Below, piece after piece: positions 44,403 through 53,970 of a stretch of DNA of 64,000 nucleotides. Origin of the DNA: JASHPR01 sp963842355 (GTDB lineage: Bacteria > Actinomycetota > Actinomycetes > Streptosporangiales > Streptosporangiaceae); the NCBI GenBank assembly GCA_963842355.1, contig CAWJGC010000008.1, positions 124,001-188,000 on the forward strand, given 5' to 3'. Position numbers and translations under genes: made by a program. Under the pieces are notes generated by a model. That model ran no database searches, had not been told where the DNA came from, and was given only the letters and a program-made list of their open reading frames with translations. The first letter of the stretch is position 1. The number at the start of each line of letters is the position of its first letter.

Positions 44403-47002
44403 GTGGGTGTCGGGGCTGGTGGTGTAGGTGCGTCCGCCGGGTGCGGTCCAGGTGAACTGGCCGGGCGCGGTTTGCTCGAGTTTCCAGCGGGGGTGTTGTT
44501 TGAGCTGGTGGTCGGCGCGGCAGGCGCCGCCGATGTTGCAGGAGCAGGTCCGGCCGTTCTGGTCCCAGGGGATGGTGTGGTCGAGGTCGGCGCGCCAGGC
44601 GGGCTGGCGGCAGGCGGGGTTGCGGCAGGTGACGTCGCGGGCGATGACGTGCTCGCGCAGCCGCGGCGGGGGCCGGTAGGCCGGGGTCTGGCCGGCGTGC
44701 GCGCACCCGCCCGCGGCCTGGTCGGCGGCGGCTTGGTCCCGGGCCCGGGCCAGCGCCCGGGCCGCGGCTTTCAGCGCGGCGGCGGCGGCCGGCGCCAGCG
44801 GCCCGGGCAGGCCGGGCGGCCCGGGCAGGCCGGGCGGCCCGGGCAGGCCGGGCGGCCCGGGTCCGCCGGGTGGCCCGGGTCCCCCGGTTCTGTCCGCGGG
44901 GCAGCAGCCGGTCGTGGTGGTATCGCTGGTGGTGGTGTCGCTGGTGGTGGTGTGGCTGGTGATGGTGTCGCTGGTGATGGTCACGGTGACCCGGCCGACC
45001 AGCCCGGCCCCCGGCGGCGGGCCGCCGGTGCACGCGGCCGGGCCGTCGCGGGCCGGGCCGTCGCGGGCCGGGCGGCGGCGGGCGCGGGCGGGGCGGGGGA
45101 TGCGGGTGACGGCGAGGGCTTGCCCGGCGGGGTTGGTGACGATGACCCGCCACTGGGCGGCGGGGTCGCCCTGGGCCGCGGCGGCGAGCAGGCGGGCCTG
45201 GGCGGCGGTGACCGGGCCGATCCGGCCCAGCGTCCCGGGCCGCTCCGAAAGCCCGGCCAGGGTGGTCCAGGGCAGCAGCACGTCCAGCAGCCCGGGCGCC
45301 GGCCGCCCGTCCCCGCCCGGCCGCGCGCCGCCCTCCCGGCGGTCACCGCCGGGGCGGGCGGGCCGGGCCGGGCGGCGGGCCAGCGCGGGCGGGATGACGC
45401 CCAGCTCCGGCCAGTGCGGGGCGGGACCGGTCCCGAACGGGTCGTCGTCCTCCTCCGCCGGATCCCAGAACGGGGCGCCCGCGCCATCGCCCGGGCCGTC
45501 GCCATCGAGGCCGTCGTCGGGCGGGGCGTCCTCGTCGCGGGGTTCGGGCAGGTCATCTGGCCAGCCGTCGCGAAGGCCGGGGCCGCCGTGCGCGCCGTCG
45601 CCCGGGCCGCCGTCGTCGCCGGCGCCGCCGCCAGGACCGCGACCGCCGGGGTCGGCGGGACCAGAGCCAGGGCCGCCAGGGCCGCGATCGCCGGGGTCAG
45701 CAGGACCGCGACCGCCGGGGTCGGCGGGACCAGAGCCGGGGCCGCCAGGGCTGCGACCGCCGGGGTCAGCAGGACTGCGACCGCCGGGGTCAGCAGGACC
45801 AGAGCCGGGGCCGGGCTGACCGGGGCCGGGGCCGCTGCCGCCGGGGCCGTCCTGGTCCGCGGGGCCGGGACCACCGTCGGCTGCCGGCCCGGGACCGGGA
45901 CCGGGGTCGCAGTCGTCACCGGGCGGGGGCTCGCCGGGGTCGGGGGGCGCGCCCGGGGCGGGCGGGATCGGCGGCAGCGTGCCCAGCAGCAGGGCCAGCA
46001 TCACCTGGGCCCGGTAGCGGTCCAGCCCGCCCCGGACCCCGGCCGCCGCCTGCATCGCCCGGGCGATCGCGGTGATCCGCGCCATCGCCGCCGCCGCGTG
46101 CACCGCCGGCAACCTCGACCCGGCCAGCGTCGCGGTCTGATCCTCATCGCCGTACAACCGACCACGCCCGCCGCTCCGCGGCCTCGCGGCGCCGCTCCGC
46201 ACCCTCCGGATCGGCCGCGATCACCGCCCGCCGCGCCCGCTCCTGCACATACGCCTTCGTGACCGTCCCCGCGCCCGGCAAGATCTTCGCCTCCACCGCC
46301 CGCGCGGCGTCCTGGTCCAGCACCGACGTCGCCGCGGCGATCACCTCGGCCCGGCCCAGGTCGATCCGCCCCGCCGCCAGCGCCGCCCCCGTCGCCGGCA
46401 ACCGCCACGCCAAGGTGATGGCGAGGCTGGCCCAGTCCGCGGCGCCGTACCCGGTCAACATCAACGCCAGCTGCACCTGACCGATCGCATCCCGGCACAA
46501 CCGCACCGGCCGCCCGTCGGACTCCACCCCGATCCTCCGGTCGGCGGCGGCGGCCCGCGCGGAGATCTGCGCGACCGAGCCCAGCTCGCACGCCTGCGCC
46601 CACGACCCCAGCCGCCGGGCCGCGACCGCCACCCCGGCCAGGCCGCCCTCATCCAGCCGGCCCGCCGCCGCGGCGGCCACGCCCAGCCACCCGGCCTGCG
46701 CCGGGCCCGGGTCCATGAACTCCACCACCCCCGCCGCCACCGCCGCCAGATCACACGCCAGCATCCGCCCCTCCGCCTCGGCCGCCTCCCGCTCGGCAAT
46801 CTCCGCCTCCTGGTCGTCGGGGTCGGTATCCAGCGCCCCCGACGCCGCCAGCGCCTCGAGCAGCGCCTGGTAATCCAGGCCCGGCGGCAACCCCGCCGCG
46901 GCCAGGCTCGCCCGGCTCCGGCTCACCGCCGGGGACCGGGCCGGCAGCACCGCCGGGCGGCAGCTCGCCATCGCAGCCGGGATCAGGCATCGGGGCGGTC
47001 AT
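44394..47002 (-). pseudogene. DUF222/HNH endonuclease gene (13E12-like), copy 2, frameshifted
   Basis: It is inverted relative to copy 1. ATG 47000-47002, with AGGAGG 8 bases before, opens MTAPMPDPGCDGELPPGGAA. A shift near 46925 leads into the DUF222 body (GLPPGLDYQALLEALAASGA to VIAADPEGAERRREAAERRA), and a 2-base loss near 46160 shifts into a long open frame. That frame (ATLAGSRLPAVHAAAAMARI, a Gly/Pro-rich linker, then REHVIARDVTCRNPACRQ and ADLDHTIPWDQ) runs to the TAG at 44394, so the linker and HNH part are intact. The HNH part is nearly identical to copy 1; the linker differs in repeat number. Breaks differ from those in copy 1. Confidence 0.85.
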
Positions 47003-47130
47003 CGGGTTCACCTCCTCGCCGCAGGCGGTCCAGTGGTGTTGGTCTACGAACACGGTATCGGCCGGTACCGACAATACAGGCGGCTTCAGCACAGCCCATC
47101 GAGAATTTATCGAAAAAAATTCTGATCGAG
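47003..47130 (-). repeat. Conserved leader of DUF222-HNH copy 2
   Basis: Read on the minus strand this matches 15203-15331: CTCGATCAGAATTTTTTTCG, then CGATGGGC, TGTCGGTACCGGCCGATA and GCCTGCGGCGAGGAGGTGAA before the ATG. Similarity to copy 1 starts at the T-tract block in both cases. Confidence 0.75.
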
Positions 47131-47307
47131 ATGCCCCCCTGCCGGGGGCACGGGCGAGAGCTCAGGATCGGTGCTTCCCACGGTGTGCCCGGGCGTCGTG
47201 ATCACGGTCTTATCCGGCGCCGACCCGCGGGCCCTGAGCGGCGCGGAAGCACCTCCGCCGAGGCAGTCGCATCGGTCCGGGCTACCGATCACGATGCTCT
47301 TGACGGT
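47131..47307. other. Spacer left of the GNAT gene
   Basis: Sequence between the copy 2 leader and the 17-bp repeats shows no recognised gene. Frames such as one starting at 47171 are antisense or low in conservation. Confidence 0.4.
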
Positions 47308-47358
47308 GTCATGGGCGCTGCAGCGTCATGGGCGCTGCAGCGTCATAGGCGCTGCAGC
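47308..47358. repeat. Three 17-bp tandem repeats over the GNAT gene end
   Basis: GTCATGGGCGCTGCAGC occurs at 47308-47324 and 47325-47341, and as GTCATAGGCGCTGCAGC at 47342-47358. The third unit contains the last codons (LQRL) and the stop of the acetyltransferase gene, so the other two are duplications of that gene end. Each unit holds a PstI-like palindrome CTGCAG. Confidence 0.8.
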
Positions 47359-47789
47359 CGGAACCGCTGCCGCGAGCCGCCTTCAGGGCCATCGGGCAGA
47401 CGCTCCGCAGGCAGAAAGCCGAAGGACTCGTAGCATCGGCGCGCCGGATGACCTGCGGTATTGTCCTCGCCGAAGGTATCGACCAGCACTTCGCACGGTG
47501 GCGGGCAACGGCGAAGCGCCTCAGCCACCAGTGCGTACCCAACGCCCCGGCGGCGAGCCGAGGCCCGAACGGCCAGCCAGGTGATCTCGGTGCGCGGTGC
47601 GGCCCGCAAGAGGGCGCCGCCCAGAACCTGGTCGTCCGAGTCCCGGACGCAGATCGCCGTGCCCCGGCTGATGTTCCGGACCAGCGTAGATTCGAAATCA
47701 GGCATCGCCCCGAAGAGAGGTTCTACCTCACGCGCGATGTCGAGCCAGGACGCCACATCCTCGCGCGTTGCTTCGCTGACGGTGACCAC
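47343..47789 (-). CDS. GNAT family N-acetyltransferase
   Basis: The 148-residue protein has the GNAT fold: N-terminal REATREDVASWLDIAREVEP-like start (EATREDVASWLDIAREVEP), ICVRDSDDQVLGGALLRA, the acetyl-CoA P-loop ASARRRGVGYALVAEALRR, and the C-terminal ARRCYESFGFLPAERLPDG. The motif A consensus RxxGxG/A is RRRGVGYA. Substrate is unknown; small-molecule or antibiotic acetylation is possible. It is monocistronic and its stop is embedded in 17-bp repeats. Confidence 0.85.
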   Translation of the reverse strand: MVTVSEATREDVASWLDIAREVEPLFGAMPDFESTLVRNISRGTAICVRDSDDQVLGGALLRAAPRTEITWLAVRASARRRGVGYALVAEALRRCPPPCEVLVDTFGEDNTAGHPARRCYESFGFLPAERLPDGPEGGSRQRFRLQRL

Positions 47790-47832
47790 CAGGGTGCTGT
47801 CGAGTCCGGCCGCGTGGTCAGCCGGGCGTTAC

Positions 47833-48349
47833 CTAGCTGATGCCCCGGCGCCGCAGGATCTCCGCGACGTCGGCGTCGAGGCCGTCGTCGTCGGCCCCGC
47901 CGCCCTTGCCCCGCTTGGGCCGCTGCCCGGCCCGCTCCGACCGCGGCCCGGTCGCCCTGGCCCGCTGGCACCGCCACCGCGCTGCCGGTCGCGGTCGCGC
48001 TGTCCTGCTTGAGTTCCTTCTTCTTGGCCCGCTTCCGTCCCGACGTCAGCAGCGGGATGCCGCCCGTGACCAGGAGAATCAGCACGGTCACGCCGAGCAG
48101 GACCACGCCGGACCAGGTCTTCGGCGAGAACACGAACGACTGCGCGAACTGTACGACCGCCGAGCCGATCCGTCCGACCAGCAGGATCGATCCGGTCAGG
48201 TAGAGGGCCAACGGCACCAGCGACCAGCCGGCGCCCCTGATGCCGCGCCTGAGGCCGCGGCGCCGGTAGGTAAGCCAGCTCAGCACCAGTCCAGCCGCCG
48301 TCAGCCCGACGCAGATCGGGAACCATGCGATGCTGTTCCAGGTGTTCAC
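47833..48349 (-). CDS. Small membrane protein, frameshifted as read
   Basis: GTG 48347-48349, with GGAGG four bases before, opens NTWNSIAWFPICVGLTAAGL, and three further hydrophobic helices follow (SLVPLALYLTGSILLVGRIG, TWSGVVLLGVTVLILLVTGG). After RKRAKKKELKQDSATATG the frame shifts within 47940-47975; the natural end in another frame is DADVAEILRRRGIS with TAG at 47833-47835. The acidic DDD-EILRRRGI tail resembles that of cellulose-synthase-type accessory and other actinobacterial membrane proteins, but I do not recognise a family. The longer frame that ends at 47723 is an artefact of the shift. Confidence 0.6.
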
Positions 48350-48504
48350 AGCGCCTCCACTCAGGCCGCGCCGCCTCGAACCCTCCGCTGCGAGGCGCAC
48401 GGCCAGGCGTCTCTTCTTTCATCGTCGCACATGCCGCAGCCGCCTCAGACCATCGACCGCAAGCGCCGACCGCCAGCGCCGGCGGGCCAGGTCGGCCGGG
48501 CCCG

Positions 48505-49215
48505 CTAGCCGGCGGTGACCAAGCCGCGCAGCATCGCCAGGTCGACCTGGCTGAGTGAGGTGGCCACGATCCTGCCCGGCTGGGCCAGGATCGGCAGCAG
48601 GCTGGGCACGGCCACCATGCGGCAGCCCGCGGCCTCCGCGGCGGCCACGCCATTGGGAGAGTCCTCGAGCGCGACGCAGCGCCGCGGGTCGGCTCGCACC
48701 AGCGAGGCGGCCTTCAGATACGGCTCCGGATCGGGCTTGCCGCGGGTCACGTCGTCCGCGCACACGGTCGCGGGGAAGCTGACCCCGAGCTTCACCAGGA
48801 CGGCGTCCATGATCGGGCGCTCGGAGGACGTGACCAGGGCGTGCGGAATCCCGGCGGCGCTCACCTCGGCCAGCAGCTCAGCCGCACCCGGCAGCATGGT
48901 CAGGGCCCGCGACATCAGGAGCGACGTCATGCCCTCGACCAGCCAGCGGCCGACCTCCTCCGGGTGGACCGGATGGGCGGCCCTGGCCAGCAGGTAGGAG
49001 ACTGTGCGCGGCAGTGACCCGCCGATGAGGGCCCGCTGATCAGCCTCGCTCCAGTGTCCGCCCAGGCGCGCCATGACCGAGCACTCGACCTCGAACCAGA
49101 GCGGCTCGGAGTCGACGATCAGTCCGTCCATGTCGAAGAAGACGCCCTGCAGCGCCGGATCTGCGGGTTTCGTAGGGTCGGCCGGCTCCGCTGGCTCGGT
49201 GGGCTGACGAAACAT
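48505..49215 (-). CDS. HAD superfamily phosphatase (beta-PGM-like)
   Basis: The 236-residue protein has motif I FFDMDGLIVDSEP (nucleophile Asp), motif II VTSSERPIMDAV, motif III GKPDPEPYLKAA with Lys, and motif IV VALEDSPNGVAAAEAAGC. The cap domain is the helical type of subfamily I (WFEVECSVMARLGGHWSEAD). It would dephosphorylate a small phosphorylated metabolite in the cytoplasm. ATG 49213-49215 follows the metH TGA by 2 bases, so translation is likely coupled to metH. Confidence 0.88.
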   Translation of the reverse strand: MFRQPTEPAEPADPTKPADPALQGVFFDMDGLIVDSEPLWFEVECSVMARLGGHWSEADQRALIGGSLPRTVSYLLARAAHPVHPEEVGRWLVEGMTSLLMSRALTMLPGAAELLAEVSAAGIPHALVTSSERPIMDAVLVKLGVSFPATVCADDVTRGKPDPEPYLKAASLVRADPRRCVALEDSPNGVAAAEAAGCRMVAVPSLLPILAQPGRIVATSLSQVDLAMLRGLVTAG

Positions 49216-49217
49216 CG

Positions 49218-52200
49218 TCAGGTGCTGAAGTAATTCGCTTCGGGGTGGTGCGCGATCAGCGCGTCGGTGGATTGTTCCGGTGCCAGTTGGAATTCCTCCG
49301 ACAGCGTGACGCCGATGCGCTCCGGGCCGAGCAGCCGCACGACCTTGGCCCGGTCCTCCAGATCGGGGCAGGCGGGGTAGCCGAACGCGTAGCGGCAACC
49401 CCGGTACCGCACCTTGAGGATGTCGTCGAGGCCGGCCGGGTCGTCGCCACCAAAGCCCAGCTCCTCCCGGACCCGGCGGTGCCAGTACTCGGCGAGGGCC
49501 TCGGCCAGCTGCACCGAGAGGCCGTGCAGCTCCAGGTAGTCACGGTAGGCGTTCTTCGCGAACAGCTCCGCGGTCGCCTCGCTGATCTTCGCTCCCACCG
49601 TGACCAGCTGGAATCCGACCACGTCGGTCTCGCCCGACTCGCGGGGGCGGAAGAAGTCGGCCAGGCACAGGTGGCGGTCGTGACGCTGGCGCGGGAACGT
49701 GAGCCGCTCCCGCTGGCGGCCGTCCTCGTCCAGAATGACCAGGTCGTCACCTTCGCTGACGGCCGGGAAGTAGCCGTATACGACACCGGCGTCCAGCAGC
49801 CCGTCGGTCTGGATCCGCTCCAGCCACATCCGCAGCCGCGGCCGTCCTTCGGTCTCGACGAGTTCGTCATAGGCGGGGCCGCCGTCGCCGCGTGATGGCT
49901 TGAGGCCCCACTGGCCCATGAACGTCGCGCGCTCGTCGAGGAAGGCTGCGTAGTCGGCGAGCTGAACGCCCTTGACGGTCCGGCTGCCCAGGAACGGCGG
50001 AACCGGCACCGGGTTGTCCATGGCCACGTCCGACCGGGCCGGCATCGCGCCGGGCTCGGTGAGCTGCAGCCGGGCCCCGGCCCGCACCCGCCGCTGGCGC
50101 AGCGCCGGCAGTTGCGCGCCCGCCTCCCCGCGCTTGACCGCCATGAACGCGTCCATCAGCCGCAGTCCCTCGAACGCGTCGCGGGCGTAGCGGACCTCGC
50201 CGTCGAACAAGCTGGCCAGGTCCTGCTCCACGTACGCCCGGGTGAGGGCGGCGCCGCCGAGCAGCACCGGCCACCGGCCGGCCAGGTGCCGTGAGTTCAG
50301 CTCGGCCAGGTTGTCCCGCATCACCACGGTGGACTTCACCAGCAGCCCGGACATGCCGATCACGTCTGCGCGGCTGGAGTCCGCGGCCTCGAGTATCGCG
50401 GATATCGGCTGCTTGATGCCGATGTTGACCACGTCATAGCCGTTGTTCGACAAGATGATGTCGACCAGGTTCTTGCCGATGTCATGGACGTCGCCCTTGA
50501 CCGTGGCCAGCACGATCTTGCCCTTGCCGGCCTCGCCGGACCGCTCCATGTGCGGCTCGAGGTAGCTCACCGCGGCCTTCATCACCTCGGCCGACTGCAG
50601 CACGAACGGGAGCTGCATCTGGCCCGAGCCGAACAGGTCGCCGACGGTCTTCATCCCGTCCAGCAGGACGTCGTTGACGATTTCCAGGGCGGGCCGGCTG
50701 GCCAGCCCCTCGTCCAGGTCCGCTTCCAGGCCGATCCGCTCGCCGTCGATGATCCGCCGCTTCAGCCGCTCCCAGAGCGGCAGCCCGGCCAGCTCGGCGG
50801 CCCGGCTGGCCTTGACCGCGGCGGCGTCGACGCCCTCGAACAGCTCGAGCAACCGGGCCAGCGGGTCGTATCCCTCGCGCCGCCGGTCGTAGACGAGGTC
50901 CAGCGCCGCCTGGCGCTGGTCTTCGGGAATCCGGGCTATCGGCATGATCCGGGACGCGTGTACGATCGCCGAGTCCAGCCCGGCCTCCACGCACTCGGCG
51001 AGGAACACCGAGTTGAGCACCGCGCGCGCCGCGGGGTTCAGGCCGAACGAGACGTTGGACACGCCCAGCGTCGTCTGCACCTCGGGGAAGCGCTGCTTCA
51101 GCTCGCGGATCGCGCCGATGGTCTCGATGGCGTCGCGCCTGGTCTCCTCCTGCCCGGTGGCGATCGGGAACGTGAGGCAGTCGACGATGATGTCGCCCTG
51201 TCGCATCCCCCAGGCGCCGGTCAGGTCCTCGATCAGCCGCGTCGCCACGGCCAGCTTCCACTCGGCGGTCCGGGCCTGGCCTTGCTCATCGATGGTGAGG
51301 GCGATCACCGCGGCGCCGTGCTCGCGGATCAGCGGCATGACCCGGGCCATCCGCGACTGGGGCCCGTCCCCGTCCTCGTAGTTCACCGAGTTCACGACCG
51401 CGCGGCCGCCGAGTAGCTCCAGGCCGGCCCTGATCACCTCGGGTTCGGTGGAGTCGAGCACCAGGGGCAGGGTCGCGGCCGTGGCCAGCCGCCCCGCCAC
51501 CTGCCGCATGTCCGCGGCGCCGTCCCGGCCGACGTAGTCCACGCAGACGTCCAGGAGGTGCGCGCCGTCCCTGGTTTGCGCGCGGGCGATCTCGACGCAG
51601 TCGTCGTAGCGTTCCCCGATCATCGCCTCGCGGAACGCCTTGGATCCGTTGGCGTTGGTTCTCTCCCCTATCGCCAGGAACGCGGTGTCTTGCCGGAACG
51701 GCACGTGCTGGTAGAGCGAGGCCACGCCGGGCTCTGGCTGCGGCGTCCGGGCCGCGAGCGGGCGGTCTCGCAGGCGGCGCACCACCTCGGCCATGTGCTC
51801 AGGCGTGGTGCCGCAGCAGCCGCCCGCCAGCGCCAGGCCGAACTCGGCGGCGAAGGCCTCGTGCGCGTCGGCGAGCTCGGCGGCGGTCACCGGGTAGTAA
51901 GCGCCGTCAGAGGTCAGCTCCGGCAGGCCGGCGTTCGGCATGCAGGACAGCGGCAGCCGTGAGTGCGCGGCGAGGTAGCGCAGGTGCTCGCTCATCTCGC
52001 CGGGCCCGGTGGCGCAGTTCAGGCCGATGAGGTCGACCCCGAGCGGCTCGAGCGCGGTGAGGGCGGCGCCGATCTCCGAGCCCAGCAGCATCGCCCCTGT
52101 CGTCTCGATCGTCACCTGGGCGATCAGCATGATGTCCGCGCCGGCCTGCGCGATAGCCCGCCGGGCCCCGATGATCGCGGCCTTGGCCTGCAGCAGATCC

Positions 52201-52763
52201 TGGCAGGTCTCCACGATCAGCGCGTCGGCCCCGCCGCGCAGCAGGCCGGCCGCGTTCACCTGGTAGGTGTCGCGGAGCTCGGCGAAGCTGACGTGGCCGA
52301 GCGTGGGCAGTTTCGTGCCCGGTCCCATGGAGCCGAGCACCCAGCGGGGCCGTTCGCGGCTGGACCAGTCGTCCGCGACTTGGCGGGCGATGCGTGCCCC
52401 GGCCTCGGCCAGCTCGCCGATCCGCCCGGCCATGCCGTATTCACCAAGATTGCCAAGGTTTGCACCGAATGTATTGGTGGTAACGCAATCCACGCCGGCC
52501 TCGAGGTAACCCTCGTGCACCGCCCGGACGATGTCTGGCCGGGTGACGTTAAGGATCTCGTTGCAGCCCTCGTGCCCGGCGAAGTCGTCGAGCGTGATGG
52601 GGCAGCCCTGCAGCATGGAGCCCATCGCGCCGTCCGCGACCAGCAGGCGCTCGCCGATCGCTGCCCTCAGGGCCGTCCCGCGGCCGCCCGCGGGCAGAGC
52701 CTGACCGGCAGGCCCGGGGCGGGAAGGCGGGGCAGGCGGGGCAGGCGGGATGTCGAAGGTCAT
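49218..52763 (-). CDS. metH: Cobalamin-dependent methionine synthase MetH
   Basis: The 1181-residue enzyme transfers methyl from 5-methyltetrahydrofolate to homocysteine via B12. Domains in order: homocysteine-binding (Zn ligands Cys250 in GLNCATG and Cys316, Cys317 in GGCCGTT), pterin-binding (FLAIGERTNANGSKAFREAM, LDVCVDYVGRDGAADM), B12 cap and Rossmann domain with the cobalamin motif GDVHDIGKNLV, then the reactivation domain with RYRGCRYAFGYPACPDLEDR (SAM binding). ATG 52761-52763 opens MTFDIPPAPP; the much longer minus frame to 53687 is a shadow. No B12 riboswitch was seen upstream. A HAD phosphatase follows by 2 bases. Confidence 0.97.
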   Translation of the reverse strand: MTFDIPPAPPAPPSRPGPAGQALPAGGRGTALRAAIGERLLVADGAMGSMLQGCPITLDDFAGHEGCNEILNVTRPDIVRAVHEGYLEAGVDCVTTNTFGANLGNLGEYGMAGRIGELAEAGARIARQVADDWSSRERPRWVLGSMGPGTKLPTLGHVSFAELRDTYQVNAAGLLRGGADALIVETCQDLLQAKAAIIGARRAIAQAGADIMLIAQVTIETTGAMLLGSEIGAALTALEPLGVDLIGLNCATGPGEMSEHLRYLAAHSRLPLSCMPNAGLPELTSDGAYYPVTAAELADAHEAFAAEFGLALAGGCCGTTPEHMAEVVRRLRDRPLAARTPQPEPGVASLYQHVPFRQDTAFLAIGERTNANGSKAFREAMIGERYDDCVEIARAQTRDGAHLLDVCVDYVGRDGAADMRQVAGRLATAATLPLVLDSTEPEVIRAGLELLGGRAVVNSVNYEDGDGPQSRMARVMPLIREHGAAVIALTIDEQGQARTAEWKLAVATRLIEDLTGAWGMRQGDIIVDCLTFPIATGQEETRRDAIETIGAIRELKQRFPEVQTTLGVSNVSFGLNPAARAVLNSVFLAECVEAGLDSAIVHASRIMPIARIPEDQRQAALDLVYDRRREGYDPLARLLELFEGVDAAAVKASRAAELAGLPLWERLKRRIIDGERIGLEADLDEGLASRPALEIVNDVLLDGMKTVGDLFGSGQMQLPFVLQSAEVMKAAVSYLEPHMERSGEAGKGKIVLATVKGDVHDIGKNLVDIILSNNGYDVVNIGIKQPISAILEAADSSRADVIGMSGLLVKSTVVMRDNLAELNSRHLAGRWPVLLGGAALTRAYVEQDLASLFDGEVRYARDAFEGLRLMDAFMAVKRGEAGAQLPALRQRRVRAGARLQLTEPGAMPARSDVAMDNPVPVPPFLGSRTVKGVQLADYAAFLDERATFMGQWGLKPSRGDGGPAYDELVETEGRPRLRMWLERIQTDGLLDAGVVYGYFPAVSEGDDLVILDEDGRQRERLTFPRQRHDRHLCLADFFRPRESGETDVVGFQLVTVGAKISEATAELFAKNAYRDYLELHGLSVQLAEALAEYWHRRVREELGFGGDDPAGLDDILKVRYRGCRYAFGYPACPDLEDRAKVVRLLGPERIGVTLSEEFQLAPEQSTDALIAHHPEANYFST

Positions 52764-52794
52764 AGTGGGCCCAATTCTAGGTGCCGGCGCTGTG

Positions 52795-52857
52795 CTAGCC
52801 CGGGGGGTAACCCCCGGACCCCCAGACCGGGGGGCTCCGCCCCCCGGACCCCCCTGC
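52795..52857. promoter_or_regulatory. G/C stem-loops in the metH 5' region
   Basis: Two strong inverted repeats, GGGGGGTAACCCCC (52802-52815) and GGGGGGCTCCGCCCCCC (52830-52846), lie 40-85 bases before metH on its template side. Between metH and the divergent PAC2 gene they would fold in the metH leader. They look like terminator or attenuator stems but have no T tract. Confidence 0.45.
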
Positions 52858-52879
52858 CGTCTGCTCGGGTCGGCAGGCG

Positions 52880-53035
52880 CCCTCGCATCCGGCACAGGCC
52901 GGCCCTCGCATCCGGCAGGGGGCCTCGCATCCGGCACAGGCCGGCCCTCGCATCCGGCAGGAGGGCCTCGCATCCGGCACAGGCCCTCGCATCCGGCAGG
53001 AGGGCCTCGCATCCGGCACAGGCCCTCGCATCCGG
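52880..53035. repeat. Eight copies of a 14-bp repeat in the metH/PAC2 spacer
   Basis: CCTCGCATCCGGCA occurs eight times between 52880 and 53035, at intervals of about 18-23 bases, separated by alternating short spacers CAGGCCGGC or GGAGGGC-like. The array ends 80 bases before the PAC2 gene. It is too tightly spaced for CRISPR. Regular spacing of about two helical turns could place protein sites on one face. Minus-strand reading gives PDARACAGCEALLPD-like peptides without family resemblance. Confidence 0.75.
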
Positions 53036-53117
53036 CAGCAACCCGCCGGCCACGTGACGCAGCGATCATGGTCATGCACGTAATCTGGAGCCAGGGAACC
53101 GAAGGAGGTGGCCGGAG

Positions 53118-53966
53118 ATCGAGCTCGACGGCATCGGGCAGCTGACCGCGCCCGCAGTCATCGCCGCCTTTGAGGGCTGGAACGACGCGGGCGAAGCCGC
53201 CAGCGGGGTCATCAGCCACCTCGCCGACGCCTGGCAGTCCACCCCGGTCGGCGCCATCGATCCCGAGGACTTCTACGACTTCCAGGTGACCCGCCCGGTC
53301 ATGGAGGTATCCGACGGACGCACGGACCGGCTGGTCTGGCCGACCAGCCGGATGACGCTGGCCAGGCCGGAGGGCATCGGACGTGACCTGATCCTGCTGC
53401 ACGGGATCGAGCCCAACATGCGCTGGCGCGCGTTCAGCGACGAGTTCGTGGCCGCCTTCACCGAGATGGGCACCGAACTGGTGATCCTGCTCGGTGCCCT
53501 GCTGGCCGACTCGCCGCACACCCGCCCCGTGCCGGTGACCGCCGCGGTCTCGGACGCCAAGCTGTCCGCGCGGCTGCACGTGGACCCGGTCGACTACAAG
53601 GGGCCCACCGGCATCGTGGGCGTGCTGCAGCACGCCTGCGTGGCCGCCGACGTCGCCTCGGTGTCCCTGTGGGCGGCGGTGCCGCATTACGTGGCCCAGC
53701 CGCCCAGCCCCAAGGCCACGCTGGCGCTGCTGCGGGGGGTCGAGGACATCCTCGATGTCACGCTGCCGCTCGCCGACCTGCCCGACGACGCGCGGGCCTG
53801 GGAACGCGGGGTCGATGAGCTGGCCGACCAGGACACCGAGGTCGCCGAGTACGTGCGGACGCTCGAGGAGCAGCGGGACGCGACCGACGACCCCCAGGCC
53901 AGCGGCGACGCGATCGCCCGCGAGTTCGAGCGCTACCTGAGGCGCCGCGGCGACCGCGGCAGTTAG
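53118..53966 (+). CDS. PAC2 family protein
   Basis: The 282-residue frame reads IELDGIGQLTAPAVIAAFEG, WNDAGEAASGVISHLADAWQ, DFYDFQVTRPVMEVSDGRTD, RWRAFSDEFVAAFTEMGTEL and GPTGIVGVLQHACVAADVAS, all diagnostic of PAC2 proteins related to proteasome assembly chaperones. No ATG, GTG or TTG opens this frame upstream; homology starts at ATC 53118, preceded 9 bases away by AGGAGG (53103-53108). ATC may be the initiation codon, or a base is missing after GTG 53108. A start at ATG 53304 would remove conserved residues. The gene lies divergent from metH, as is usual. Confidence 0.85.
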   Translation: MELDGIGQLTAPAVIAAFEGWNDAGEAASGVISHLADAWQSTPVGAIDPEDFYDFQVTRPVMEVSDGRTDRLVWPTSRMTLARPEGIGRDLILLHGIEPNMRWRAFSDEFVAAFTEMGTELVILLGALLADSPHTRPVPVTAAVSDAKLSARLHVDPVDYKGPTGIVGVLQHACVAADVASVSLWAAVPHYVAQPPSPKATLALLRGVEDILDVTLPLADLPDDARAWERGVDELADQDTEVAEYVRTLEEQRDATDDPQASGDAIAREFERYLRRRGDRGS

Positions 53967-53970
53967 CTAG

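Noticed and set aside
44914..45819. Hydrophobic plus-strand frame with many Val residues over HNH copy 2
   Set aside because: It is the antisense of low-complexity Thr/Asp repeats in the linker, without a start region or family resemblance.
52880..53035. CRISPR array
   Set aside because: Repeats are 14 bp with 4-9-bp gaps, so no unique spacers, and no cas genes occur.
52764..53117. Cobalamin riboswitch upstream of metH
   Set aside because: No B12-box-like conserved block is recognisable; a covariance-model search would settle this.
49218..53687. A 1489-residue frame extending metH upstream
   Set aside because: The first 300 residues are antisense to PAC2 and run through the 14-bp repeats; MetH homology starts at MTFDIPP.
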